DNA of 64,000 nucleotides from the NCBI GenBank assembly GCA_964017045.1, contig OZ024796.1:21041510-21105509 (forward strand), written 5' to 3'. Positions 1-10,366 of the stretch are shown one piece after another. Numbering within the stretch: position 1 is the stretch's first letter; each line of letters begins with the position of its first letter. The translations under genes and the position numbers were made by a program. Under the pieces are notes generated by a model. The model was given only the letters and a program-made list of their open reading frames with translations. It was not told where the DNA came from and ran no database searches. Origin of the DNA: Omphiscola glabra (Eukaryota > Mollusca > Gastropoda > Lymnaeidae).

Positions 1-2
1 AC

Positions 3-71
3 GGGGGGGGGGGGGGGGAGTAAAAAAAATTGTGACATCACGTGTTTGTTTGTTTTTTAGGGGGGGGGGGG
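3..71. repeat. Two poly(G) tracts at the window edge
   Basis: There are G16 at 3-18 and G12 at 60-71, separated by an AT-rich stretch. Similar G or C runs of 10-20 bases recur through the window (for example near 10424, 24702, 44784, 59683 and 61249). They are low-complexity sequence with no coding meaning, and their exact lengths are liable to sequencing error. Confidence 0.9.
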
Positions 72-673
72 CTTTTTTTTAATTTAGAATTTCTCAAGCT
101 TTGAAAAATCTTTACTTAATTAATTTTAAAAACATTAATTTGAGGTCGAAATTACCTCAGATAGTATAGATACTATGAACTCAGTCACTCACACCCTTTG
201 CGTATATCGAAAAAATGACGCAAAAACCGTTGTGGCCATTTTACATTCGGCTTATGGATGACTTCGTTGTTTCGCGTCACAGTTTTCTAATTACTAAAAA
301 TACTACATCTTAATCCATCTTTGGGAAAATGTTAAAAAATATAATAAAATCTTAGTTTATTGATGAAAATCTTACGTATGTTTTGATTTTATTAGGTGGG
401 ACGTGACAGGGGGGAGGGGGTCTAAAAAGGTCATTTTTGCAGGAGGTAATTTACGAACGACCCTTTATAGGTGTTTTTTTCCTTTAATCCCCACCCCCCC
501 CCCCCCTATACCAATACACACACACTCGCGTGCTCGCGCACTTCCCCCACCCCCCAAAAAAACAAAAAAAGTATTTTAAAAAAAAAAAAGATGAAATTTC
601 ACGTATTACCCTTAATTACTCCTATGCCCCCCCCCCCATACACACCCACCCCCGACCTGTGTCGGACGTGACG

Positions 674-972
674 GTTACCAGAAATTTGATCGAACGAAAT
701 TTCGTCGACGGAAAATTGATCGACGGTAATTTGATCGAACGGACATTTGGTCGAATCTTTTTTTCAGTTCAGACGTTAAAATTGTCGTCAAATTTCTTTT
801 TGAACTCACTATACTATATAGTAAAACAAAATAATGCGTTCAAAAAGAAATTTGACGCAAAATTTTAACGTATAAACTAAAAAAAACGATTCGACCAAAT
901 TTCCGTTCGATCAAATTTCTGTCGATCAATTTTCCGTCGACGCAATTTCTTTCGATCAAATTTCCGGATAAG
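674..972. mobile_element. MITE with ~95-base terminal inverted repeats and an 11-base flanking duplication
   Basis: The left arm starts GTTACCAGAAATTTG and the right arm, reverse-complemented, starts CTTATCCGGAAATTTG. The two arms stay closely similar for about 95 bases, sharing for example GTCGACGGAAAATTGATCGA. The element is flanked on both sides by CGGACGTGACG (663-673 and 973-983), a direct repeat of 11 bases. The arms are built of shorter GATCGAACG/GATCGACGG sub-motifs. The centre is AT-rich and codes for nothing. Long arms with a 9-11 base duplication suggest a Mutator-type non-autonomous element, but I do not recognise the family. Confidence 0.75.
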
Positions 973-983
973 CGGACGTGACG

Positions 984-1520
984 CCTGCACTACTGCTCCT
1001 AGTTTTTGTTTGCTCTCGCACGTTGTGACGTGAACAGTAGCTGGCTTTGATTTTTAAATAGTCCTTCCCATTTATGAAAGTCTTTGAAGCTATTTAACGA
1101 CGGTTGGACCGTCAGATCAAAGGGATGGACTTATCGGATTTTCAAATGATTCAAACAAAAATTAGAAAATATTGCTAGTCACGTGATCGATTATTTTTTT
1201 TTTTTCTTAAAAAAAACAAACCCATAATGGAATAGTAAAAATAACGGTGTAATTAAAGAATATGGAAATCTTTGGTCTTCACGGTACCTTCAAGAAGAGA
1301 ATTGTATTATTCTTGTTATCATTAACATACACTTTTTTAATATTATTTTTGGTAGCATACATTACTGAACTAAATTAATTTGTTGATCTTTCAATCACTG
1401 GTCGTTCCTTATACTTATTGACAAGATGGATTATTGTACATTTTGCTTGGATGAAAGGTTGGCGAAAGTTGCGTTGATATTTCTGATGATAAGTTGAACT
1501 TTAGATTAATGTTTTGAAGA
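984..1520. other. Unassigned AT-rich DNA
   Basis: This is single-copy-looking AT-rich sequence with a poly(T) run near 1195. I see no frame, repeat or RNA motif that I can support, apart from the downstream region of the candidate exon on the minus strand at its right edge. Confidence 0.6.
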
Positions 1521-1606
1521 CACTTTTATTTTGAGACTTTACTCAGCTTCATAATCAAAGCTAATATTGAATCTCTCCACTCGCTATTTAACGCGATGAG
1601 GAGCTT

Positions 1607-1793
1607 CTATAGAGTCTCAAGTGCCTGGCCTTTAACTCTGAGAGAAACGCAAACATTTGTCTTGACTTTCGACTTGAACCATTTCACACTTAAGAGGTCG
1701 GAAGCAACCCACCTGTCTGAGGAGACTGGATAAATTTGCATATCTGACCCGTGGACAACTTCAAAGGATCCTGTCGTACATTTGAATGTTTTA
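1607..1793 (-). CDS. Possible terminal exon of an unidentified gene
   Basis: On the minus strand a frame reads TFKCTTGSFEVVHGSDMQIY, then SSDRWVASDLLSVKWFKSKV, and ends KGQALETL followed by a TAG stop at 1607-1609. A plausible splice acceptor (TTTTTCAAG) lies just upstream, which puts the exon start near 1793. A perfect AATAAA poly(A) signal is at 1530-1525 on the same strand, about 77 bases past the stop. Residue composition is mixed and not repetitive, unlike the array-derived frames around it. I do not recognise the family. It may be a host gene end or the end of a mobile-element gene. An ATG-initiated version of the frame runs up to 1861 through a poly(C) tract, which I do not believe is coding. 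Confidence 0.35.
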
Positions 1794-1939
1794 CTTGAAA
1801 AATTGTTGCCAGAACTCGCCCCCGCCCCTCCCCCCCCCCCCCCCCAGGTCAACGACGTCATAAGTTTACTTTCGCGAATGTAGAGTTACGTTACGTGGCT
1901 TTGACACTTTCATCTGTTTTAAGAGTTTTGACTCGTTAA

Positions 1940-2314
1940 ATGAACAATACGTAACCAAGGACAGTAAACAATTGTACAAAGAGCAATCCGTAACCAAGAT
2001 CAGTAAACAAGTATACAAAGAACAATCCGTAACCAAGATCAGTAAACAAGTGTACAATGAACAATACGTAACCAAGGACAGTAATCGGTGTACAATGAAC
2101 AATCCGTAACCAAGGACAGTAATCGGTGTACAATGAACAATCCGTAACCAAGGACAGTAATCGGTGTACAATGAACAATCCGTAACCAAGGACAGTAATC
2201 GGTGTACAATGAACAATCCGTAACCAAGGACAGTAATCGGTGTACAATGAACAATCAGTAACCAAGGACAGTAATCGGTGTACAATGAACAATCAGTAAC
2301 CAAGGACAGTAATC
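1940..2314. repeat. 38-base minisatellite, ~10 copies
   Basis: Units share AACAATCCGTAACCAAGGAC and then differ at AATCGGTGTAC versus AAACAAGTGTAC. The left three units are the diverged ones (39 bases, AAACAA type) and the right units are nearly identical. The unit lacks stops in two minus frames, so it creates spurious 118- and 145-codon open frames. Confidence 0.95.
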
Positions 2315-2739
2315 CGCGGTATCACGGCACATCTCTTCGCAGACGTCAATATCGAAACAAAACAAAGGTGAGGATGGCACGTGGTGGCGGCCACAACGCT
2401 GAAATTAGGCCTACACACATGCCATAACAGTAGCAAGTGTTTACAATACTTTATAACATTTTGGAACATGGTTAATACTTGGCATGTGTCATCTTGACAT
2501 AGGCAATCTTGATATGGGTAGGGTTTTTTTTTTTTTTTGTCATCTTATAAATTTGTGATTAATAAACAAATGAAAGTTGATTTGAATAAATTGAGGAAAC
2601 TAGTATTGATAATGGTAATTATGGTAGTGGAGATTTTTTTTTATGGTAATTTAGAGAAGGATATTCTGAAAAATGTTAACAACAAAAAATAGGTGATCTT
2701 ATTTTGGTAAATAAGAGCAAGTTCGCCAACTATCTCGTT

Positions 2740-3020
2740 AACATGGTAAATTGCTAAGCAAACTAACTTCAAACTGGTACCCCTCGCTTGATCTACAGAC
2801 ATCATCATTATCATCATCCTGCACTACCAGTAAGGAAAAGGCAATGAAGTCTATGTCTCTTCCTTTTTTTTTTTGTATGTTATCGCAGCCCCTCGATGCC
2901 CGCCTTGACCTTTTCATCGCCATTGGCTCCCTGCTTAGCTCCCGGCTCAAACCTCTTCTTGGGCCTCGTCCGCCATCTTGTCCCCTTGTGTGTGCCATAG
3001 CAATGCCTGTCTGGTGATAC
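2740..3020. other. GC-rich island, possible exon or promoter-proximal DNA
   Basis: This segment is clearly more GC-rich than its flanks. The minus strand contains CAAGATGGCGGACGAG, a favourable start context that would give MADEAQEEV before a stop, and another minus frame reads RPKKRFEPGAKQGANGDEKV. A T-rich run near 2866 interrupts it. No splice sites convince me, so I leave it as an unassigned island and do not call a gene. Confidence 0.25.
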
Positions 3021-3252
3021 ATGAGTTGCTTAATCCGTGTGTGTCGAATCCACAGCCACTTCCTTTCCTCGTAGCGTCATATTCTATTATTAGCGTGTGT
3101 CTGGGGCTATTCTCTTAGTTCGGTTTTGTAACCTACATCCGTCTACTCGATGTTCGCTATGCTTAAGTCACTTGTTCATGTTCAGTTTGAGGGGGTCTTT
3201 CTGTTAATTTGATGTTTCGCATTAGTAGAGTGCGAGCTTCGTGGTTTTGGTT

Positions 3253-3352
3253 GGGTTATGGTTAGGGTTATGGTTAGGGTTATGGTTAGGGTTATGGTTA
3301 GGGTTATGGTTAGGGTTATGGTTAGGGTTATGGTTAGGGTTATGGTTAGGGT
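3253..3352 (+). repeat. Telomere-like 12-base repeat TTAGGGTTATGG
   Basis: About eight copies of a 12-base unit in which the canonical metazoan telomere hexamer TTAGGG alternates with the variant TTATGG. It is internal, short and perfectly regular in its alternation. It is an interstitial array and not a chromosome end, since ordinary repeats and possible exon sequence lie on both sides. Confidence 0.9.
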
Positions 3353-3439
3353 CATAGTTAAGTGTTATGATTAACACACAAATATTCTCAGCTGTGTTTT
3401 AAGTTTATGTATATAATTTCCGGCTACTTTTGCCACTCT

Positions 3440-3705
3440 ATATACTTCTCTTATCTCTTCTCGTATCTCTTATCTCTTCTCTTATCTCTTCTCTTATATA
3501 TTTTCTTCTCTCTTCTCTTCTCTCTTCTCTTCTCTCTTCTCTTATCTCTTATCTTATTTGTTCTCTTATCCCTTCTCTTATCTCTTCTCTTATCTCTTCT
3601 CTTATCTCTTGTTTTGGCGAGTATCTTGTCTTCTCTCTTGTCTTGTCTCTTGTCTTGTCTTGTGTCCCTTTTCTTGTCTTTTGCTTTCTTGTCTCTTGTA
3701 TTCTT
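3440..3705. repeat. Pyrimidine-rich low-complexity tract (TCTTATCTCTTC)
   Basis: The plus strand is almost entirely C and T, with a loose 10-12 base period built from TCTTCTCTTATC. Open frames on both strands here are products of composition. Confidence 0.9.
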
Positions 3706-3742
3706 GATGGTGTATTTGATTTGTCTGAAATAAGTCAGTGAA

Positions 3743-3828
3743 GGTGTCATCACATGACATCATCAGAAAGTGTCATCATATGACATCTTCAGAAAGTGTC
3801 ATCACATGACATCATCAGAAAGTGTCCT
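3743..3828. repeat. 26-base tandem repeat, ~3 copies
   Basis: The unit GTGTCATCACATGACATCAT plus CAGAAA is repeated with point differences. Each unit contains a near-palindrome (TGTCATCACATGACA) that could form a small stem. Confidence 0.85.
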
Positions 3829-3883
3829 CACATAACACATTAGAGGAACACTACACAAAAAAAGACGAACTACATATCAAAAT

Positions 3884-4100
3884 GACATTGCACACCAAAG
3901 GCACCTTACAAATAAAAGGCACTCAATACACCATTGGTCACCCTGCACATCTAAGTCAAACCACACCTAAGGTAACCTACATTCCTAAGGCACCTACACA
4001 CCTAAGGCACTTACACACCAAATGCACACTACACACCAAATGCACACTACACACCTAAGGCACTTACACACCAAATGCACACTACACACCTAAGGCAACC
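3884..4100. repeat. Degenerate CACACCTAAGGCAC array
   Basis: Loose 15-17 base units such as CACACCTAAGGCACTTA alternate with CACACCAAATGCACACTA. The right part (4013-4095) has a clearer ~33-base composite unit. Confidence 0.8.
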
Positions 4101-4115
4101 TTTATATCATTTTGC

Positions 4116-4195
4116 AATAGGGCTTGTCATTTCTCAGACCGGAAAACGTCATAGCACACTACGTAATGCTACTATTTTTAGAACGGCGGACAAAT
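4116..4195. repeat. Dispersed repeat family B, copy 1
   Basis: The segment with TGTCATTTCTCAGACC and then TACTATTTTTAGAAC matches 9938-10015 in order and spacing. The second copy leads straight into a (TA)n run. I see no terminal repeats and no frame, so the family is unclassified. Confidence 0.6.
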
Positions 4196-4199
4196 AAAT

Positions 4200-4760
4200 C
4201 TGAAAACACCGTATACAACGAAGAATTTTTTCTACAACTAGTCCCCAACGATAAACAAAAATTGAAATTGGAATGATAATCAAAATGTTATTTCACAAAT
4301 TTTAGTCTTTCGTTTAGCTTTCTACTATAAGATTGCCATCTAAAAAGAAATCATTAAAATAAAAATGAATGCAAATGGGCGGGGCAGATTGTCTATTATT
4401 CTGAAAATAAAAAGATAAAAAAACAGTCGGCATTTTAATAACTATAGGCTAAGATTTTTTTTTAACTATGTTATTTAGGAAACTGTGTTACACAAGTAGC
4501 AAATTTGAAGAAAACACAAATAAACACAATAATAATCGATGAAAAGTGCCCTATTTGTAAGCACCCGCTGAATTCTTAATTTTTGTTTTTAAAATATCAA
4601 TTTTTGTAAGTGTTCGTGCTATATGTTAAAAGATGCCCAAGATTTCGTACACCCTTTCACCCAGAAATATACACAAATACTATTGATGGACTGTGGGTGC
4701 AGGTCAAGCGTAAATTGGCCTGTTTCCAAACTAATTCATTGTGTGCTTTCCAGTGGCGCT
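4200..4760. other. Unassigned AT-rich DNA
   Basis: AT-rich sequence with no repeat structure and no plausible exon that I can support. Confidence 0.6.
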
Positions 4761-4765
4761 TTCAC

Positions 4766-4965
4766 TTACACACACACACAAACACACACACAAAAAACAC
4801 AAACATACACACAAAAACAAACAAACACACATACACACAAACAAACGCACACACATACACAAACACACATACCAACCAACCAACAAACCCACCCACCCCC
4901 ACACACCCCAACACACACACAGAGAGAGAGAGAGAGAGAGTAAGAAAGAGAGACACACACACACA
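4766..4965. repeat. (CA)n and (AG)n microsatellite
   Basis: An imperfect CA/CAAA tract runs to about 4918 and then changes to (AG)n and (AC)n. The histidine/threonine-rich and cysteine/valine-rich open frames over it come only from the dinucleotide. Confidence 0.95.
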
Positions 4966-5058
4966 ACTTGAACATGTTTCCGACAGTTGTTAAGCGACTA
5001 TTATCACATTTGACCATTTACTCATGGTAAAACATTATTAAACTGAGATTCGATTTAA

Positions 5059-5578
5059 GCCTACTACTACTAGTGTTATGCATTAGGCCTACTACTACTA
5101 GTGTTATGCATTAGGCCTACTACTACTAGTGTTATGCATTAGGCCTACTACTACTAGTGTTATGCATTAGGCCTACTACTACTAGTGGTATGAATTAGAC
5201 CTACTACTACTAGTGGTATGAATTAGGCCTACTACTACTAGTGGTATGAATTAGACCTACTACTACTAGTGGTATGAATTAGGCCTACTACTACTAGTGT
5301 TATGCATTAGGCCTACTACTACTAGTGTTATGCATTAGGCCTACTACTACTAGTGTTATGCATTAGGCCTACTACTACTAGTGTTATGCATTAGGCCTAC
5401 TACTACTAGTGGTATGAATTAGGCCTACTACTACTAGTGTTATGAATTAGGCCTACTACTACTAGTGGTATGAATTAGGCCTACTACTACTAGTGGTATG
5501 AATTAGGCCTACTACTACTAGTGGTATGAATTAGGCCTACTACTACTAGTGTTATGAATTAGACCTACTACTACTAGT
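5059..5578. repeat. 28-base minisatellite, ~18.5 copies
   Basis: The unit begins GGCCTACTACTACTAGTG and continues TTATGCATTA or GTATGAATTA. The two variants occur in blocks, which suggests block duplication. The array is broken by a SINE (5579-6011) and continues at 6012-6080. Confidence 0.95.
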
Positions 5579-6011
5579 TGGGTGCTGGGTGGCCGAGTGG
5601 TCTAAACTGAGCAAATCTCAAGTTGATGGTCTGGAGTTCAATCCCCACCAAAGCCCAGCCAAGCAAACACACCACCAGCAGCCCGGGTGGATGGGACCCG
5701 CTAACCTTGGACGGAAACTCATCTAAGAGAAGGAAACTCTGAATTCAAACCCGGCGATGGAGTCCCGATAGGTGGATAACATTGATACAATGAAACACTC
5801 CGGCAACTCCCGGGTGGATGGGACTCGTTAACCTTGGACGGCAACTCATCTAAGAGAAGGAAACTCTGAATTCAAACCCAGGAGATGGGGAGATGGAGTT
5901 CACATGCGCCTAACTGGCAGCAGTGATGCCTCTCGAACATCGAACCTTGTAACGCGCTTCGAGCCTTAGGGGATGAAGCGTGATTTCTCAAATAAACTTC
6001 ATTATTATTAT
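5579..6011 (+). mobile_element. tRNA-derived SINE with (ATT)n tail, inserted in a minisatellite
   Basis: The head has a pol III box A-like TGGCCGAGTGGTCTAA and a box B-like GGAGTTCAATCCC about 40 bases later, the layout of a tRNA-derived SINE. The body contains an internal duplication: ACCTTGGACGG...ACTCATCTAAGAGAAGG occurs at about 5683-5762 and again at 5810-5890. The 3' part (CGCGCTTCGAGCC...) ends in ATTATTATTATTA. The same head and body occur at 15878 (plus) and 55714-55134 (minus). The head is not a working tRNA: it lacks a convincing acceptor stem pairing and is followed by the SINE body. Confidence 0.85.
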
Positions 6012-6080
6012 TAGTGGTATGAATTAGGCCTACTACAACTATTGTTATGCATTAGGCCTACTACTACTAGTGTTATGAAT
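6012..6080. repeat. Continuation of the 28-base minisatellite after the SINE
   Basis: Just over two units of the same AGGCCTACTACTACTAGTG repeat resume directly after the SINE tail. This shows that the SINE landed inside a pre-existing array. Confidence 0.9.
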
Positions 6081-6432
6081 TTTGGACCTGCGTTCGGATG
6101 ATCCCAATCCCCTAACACCACATAAATTAGTGTGTTTCTCTCAATCTCTCTCAAAAAGTATTATGCCATTTTATTATTGAGATAGTGGATTTATAAAAGT
6201 GGTGTAAATATTTCATTAAATATAGTTGAAAACCATGTTTTGATTTAGGTTAAGAGTCACTTCGCTAACATAGCAGTACTGAACAGTGTTGGCATTTTGT
6301 CCGCATAATTCCCCGGATGATTACAGCAGTTCTATTTATAGATTTCCGCCATTAAATGACAAGCCCTATAGATCCGAAATCATATTTTTTCTTATGTCTT
6401 GTTTCGTTTTCACCAGACATCATTTAAAAATT

Positions 6433-6543
6433 GCTCTAACTAGTTGTTGGCCACTACTCCATAACTATTTGATGGCCACTGCTCTGTAACTATTTTTTGG
6501 CCTCTACTTCGTAACTAGTTGTTGGCCAACACTCCGTTACTAG
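6433..6543. repeat. Degenerate ~29-base repeat, 4 copies
   Basis: Units share ACTAGTTGTTGGCCA and CTCCATAACTA with many substitutions. It is an old, weak array. Confidence 0.7.
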
Positions 6544-6569
6544 AACTCAGTGCTTACAAATGGGTATTA

Positions 6570-7195
6570 CGTTCTCTGGTCTAAACGCTCTCTAAGAAGT
6601 AGTCTGCACTTCCTAAAAATACTCTATGCACTCTAATAAGTACTCTGTAATCGGTTCGTGTTATAAAAATACTTCGGTGCATGTTCAACAGTACTAGGCG
6701 CATGCTAACCATTCCCCAGTGCTATCCATAACACAACTACTCGCCAACAAGTACTCGGTCCCCCACCTCCCCCTTCCCCCCTTTAACCAGTCATCAGTGC
6801 CCTGTCGGCTCCATCAAGCACTAACTTCCTTTCAATCGAATCTCAGTGCTATTCACCCAGTACTGAATGCTAACCAACCCCCCAGACCCCACCCCCCCTC
6901 ACCCCTGTCCCCACACCAAATCTTTCCATTCAATAACTGTGAGGGGGTGAGCGCCTCGAATTTGATTTGTATTTTTCCCCAGTGAGTCATCCTGCACACT
7001 TAATCCGGCCGGGATCCATCCGAATCGCCGTCCAGTGTAGCCGTCCGATCAATAGTAATTTCGCTGGCGATCCAAAGGAATTTTCTTAAAGACGGCCACG
7101 TAATGTGATAAAATAGAGCGTCTACAGAGAAAAATAGAATTTCATTTGCGTTAGGGCATCGAGATGGGTGAAGTGATGGAGTAGAGGAGGAGGAA
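6570..7195. other. Unassigned DNA
   Basis: A C-rich stretch (6750-6920) is followed by a more GC-balanced segment (6985-7080, containing GGCCGGGATCCATCCGAATC) that I cannot assign. I found no exon I would defend. Confidence 0.5.
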
Positions 7196-7204
7196 ATGGT
7201 GGGC

Positions 7205-7460
7205 GGGGGTGACTGAGTAGATTTTGAGAGGTTTTAGAGGGAGGGGGCTGCGTGGGGGTAGCTGGAAGAGGGGGTGGGGTATGGTGACAGAGTAGATTTT
7301 TATTTTTTTAGGGTGGGGTGTAAAGAGTAGAGAAAGGGGAAGGGGGTTGTGTTGACAGAGTAGATTTTGGAGTTTTAAGAGGGAGGTGTCTATAGAGTAG
7401 AGAAAGAGGGTTGGGTTGACAGAGTAGATTTTGGAGTTTTAGAGGGAGGAGTGTATTGAC
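7205..7460. repeat. Imperfect long-period repeat, 3-4 copies
   Basis: Blocks with GACAGAGTAGATTTTGGAGT and then TTAGAGGGAGG recur at irregular spacing of about 60-85 bases. The strand is G-rich and I see no coding potential. Confidence 0.7.
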
Positions 7461-7730
7461 TATTGCAGTTGTTCTCAAATTGGACGGTGGGATGTCACAG
7501 GGGTATAATTTAGGGGGCACTGGGTCTACCTAAAGGGTCGCTATGTCTAGGATTACATATATATAATTTTTAAAAGGCTACATTTTCTCTTATTTAGATG
7601 ACCCCAAATTCATCAGACCCGAGTCTTGCTGTTGCCTTTACTATATGCAGATTTTAATAAAAATTCACCTTTCATTTTTTGAAAGATGACTTCAAAAAAC
7701 AAATAATTAAACAAACTCGACTTTCATGTA

Positions 7731-9090
7731 TCTGACCATTAACGACATTGGCCAATATACAAGCCCGTCTGACCTGACCATTAACGACATTGGCCAAATA
7801 TACAAGCCCGTCTGACCTAACCATTAGTGACATTGGCCAATATACAAGCCCGTCTGACCTGACCATTAGCGACATTGGCCAATATACAAGCCCATCTGAC
7901 CTGACCATTAGCGACATTGGCCAATATACAAGCCCGTCTGACCTGACCATTAACGACATTGGCCAATATACAAGCCCATCTGACCTGACCATTAGCGACA
8001 TTGGCCAATATACAAGCCCGTCTGACCTGACCATTAGCGACATTGGCCAATATACAAGCCCGTCTGACCTGACCATTAGCGACATTGGCCAATATACAAG
8101 CCCGTCTGACCTGACCATTAGCGACATTGGCCAATATACAAGCCCGTCTGACCTGACCATTAGCGACATTGGCCAAATATACAAGCCCGTCTGACCTGAC
8201 CATTAGCGACATTGGCCAATATACAAGCCCGTCTGACCTGACCATTAGCGACATTGGCCAATATACAAGCCCGTCTGACCTGACCATTAGCGACATTGGC
8301 CAATATACAAGCCCGTCTGACCTGACCATTAGCGACATTGGCCAATATACAAGCCATGTCTGACCTGACCATTAACGACATTGGCCAATATACAAGCCCG
8401 TCTGACCTGACCATTAGCGACATTGGCCAATATACAAGCCCGTCTGACCTGACCATTAGCGACATTGGCCAAATATACAAACCCGTCTGTTCTGACCATT
8501 AGCGACATTGGCCAAATATACAAGCCCGTCCGACCTGACCATTAACGACATTGGCCAAATATACAAACCCGTCTGTTCTGACCATTAGCGACATTGGCCA
8601 AATATACAAGCCCGTCTGACCTGACCATTAACGACATTGGCCAAATATACAAGCCCGTCTGACCTGACCATTAACGACATTGGCCAAATATACAAGCCCG
8701 TCTGACCCGACCATTAGCGACATTGGCCAAATATACAAGCCCGTCGGACCTGACCATTAACGACATTGGCCAAATATACAAGCCCGTCTGACCTGACCAT
8801 TAGCGACATTGGCCAAATATACAAGCCCGTCTGACCTGACCATTAACGACATTGGCCAAATATACAAGCCCGTCTGACCTGACCATTAGCGACATTGGCC
8901 AAATATACAAGCCCGTCTGACCTGACCATTAACGACATTGTCCAAATATACAAGCCCGTCTACTGACCATTAGCGACATTGGCCAAATATACAAGCCCGT
9001 CTGACCTGACCATTAGCGACATTGGCCAAATATACAAGCCCGTCTGACCTGACCATTAGCGACATTGGCCAAATATACAAGCCCGACTGA
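7731..9090. repeat. 42/43-base minisatellite, ~32 copies
   Basis: Units read GACATTGGCCAATATACAAG, then CCCGTCTGACCTGACCATTA. Nearly all left units are 42 bases (CCAATATA) and those from about 8470 rightward are 43 bases (CCAAATATA). The 42-base version is a codon multiple, so it gives repetitive open frames on both strands of up to 173 codons. These frames break up where units become 43 bases, which argues against selection for a protein. Confidence 0.97.
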
Positions 9091-9239
9091 ACCCTGGAGT
9101 TTTTGTTTTTTAAAGCTGAATGCGAGGGTTTACAGGATTGTAAAGTAAGTGTCGTCACTAGGGTTGTTGTAGCCAGTCTGGTAGTCCAATGGGGCCACCC
9201 TCCACCTTTTCAGACTTTACCATGTTACTCACTAGGTTT

Positions 9240-9800
9240 GCTTGCTCTGGTGACAACCCTTTCTGTCGGCAATCTGATCTAATGCAACCTGATCTAATGC
9301 AACCTTCTCTCTTGGTATCTACTCTGACAGAATCCTGTTCTCTACCGGAACCCTGTTTCTATTGACAACCTGATATGCTGACAACCGGCTATGGTGACAA
9401 CCTGCTATGTCTGGCGACACCCTATTGGTGACAACCGTATATGGTGACAAAATGCTCTGTCAGGTGACACCCAACTCGTGGCAACCTGCTATGGTGACAA
9501 CCTTCTCTGTAGGGCAACAACCTGTTGGTAGCAACCTGCTTAGGTGACAACCTGCTCTCTCTGCCGACACCCTATTCATGAAAACCTGCTATGTTGACAA
9601 TCTGCTCCGTCTGGCGACACCCTAAACGTGGTAACATTCTATGGTGACAACTTGCTCTGTCTGGCGACACCCTGTTGGTGGTAACCTGCTATGGTGGCAA
9701 CCTGCTCTGTCTGGCGACACCCTACTGGTGAAAACCTGCTATCGTGGCAACCTGCTGTTGTGACAAGTTGATCTTACGGCAACCTGATCTAGTGGCACCC
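9240..9800. repeat. Degenerate ~60-base minisatellite
   Basis: The repeated theme is GGTGACAACCTGCTCTGTCT followed by GGCGACACCCT. Copies vary in both length and sequence, so this is an old array without a fixed period. Confidence 0.8.
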
Positions 9801-9937
9801 TGCTTAATTTAAGCAACTGACTTCTTTGTTTGCACCCCTTGTAAGGTTGTCATCCGGTGCGGTCTGCACCCCATAGTGTCGCTACTGCTTAAATGTCTGG
9901 TAACTATTTGAATAAGGTATGTAGAATCGTGTCTAAT

Positions 9938-10015
9938 AGGGTGTGTCATTTCTGAGACCTGAAGTCACACAGCATTACGTAATTATACTATTTTTAGAAC
10001 ACGGCAACTAACAAT
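9938..10015. repeat. Dispersed repeat family B, copy 2
   Basis: Matches 4116-4195 (TGTCATTTCTGAGACC, then TACTATTTTTAGAACACGG), ending just before a (TA)n run. Confidence 0.6.
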
Positions 10016-10021
10016 GTACTT

Positions 10022-10025
<4 letters not shown>

Positions 10026-10088
<63 letters not shown>
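10026..10088. repeat. (TA)n microsatellite
   Basis: An essentially pure AT dinucleotide tract of about 31 repeats. Confidence 0.98.
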
Positions 10089-10089
<1 letters not shown>

Positions 10090-10366
10090 CAGTTACAATT
10101 TGTAAAATCTTTCGTAACATGAATTTGTGAACAAGTCTTAGTCAAGGTTAAGATCCTCTACGCTGATTAACATTAACTTAGAAGTACCGAACAGCTGTTG
10201 AGAAATGGTCCCTAGGGAACACCCGGATGTTTTCTAAATATCTTTCCATTTAATGAGATTGGCCAAACTGAATGCCCGGATGTTCTATTAATAGATTTCT
10301 AACATTAAACGACAACAACTATGAGAATTTAGATTAGGTGAGGGATCCATTTTTTAGATGCATTAG

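Noticed and set aside
4610..5017. His/Thr-rich and Cys/Val-rich frames
   Set aside because: They are produced by the (CA)n and (AG)n microsatellite on its two strands.
5583..5660. A functional tRNA gene
   Set aside because: Box A- and B-like motifs are present, but the same head occurs in three SINE copies, each followed by a SINE body, and I could not fold a proper acceptor stem.
7672..8480. Repetitive frames on both strands over the 42-base array
   Set aside because: Both strands are open and the frames end where units become 43 bases. That fits unit length, not a protein.
7731..9090. CRISPR-like regular direct repeats
   Set aside because: There are no unique spacers between repeats, no Cas genes, and the context is animal genomic DNA.
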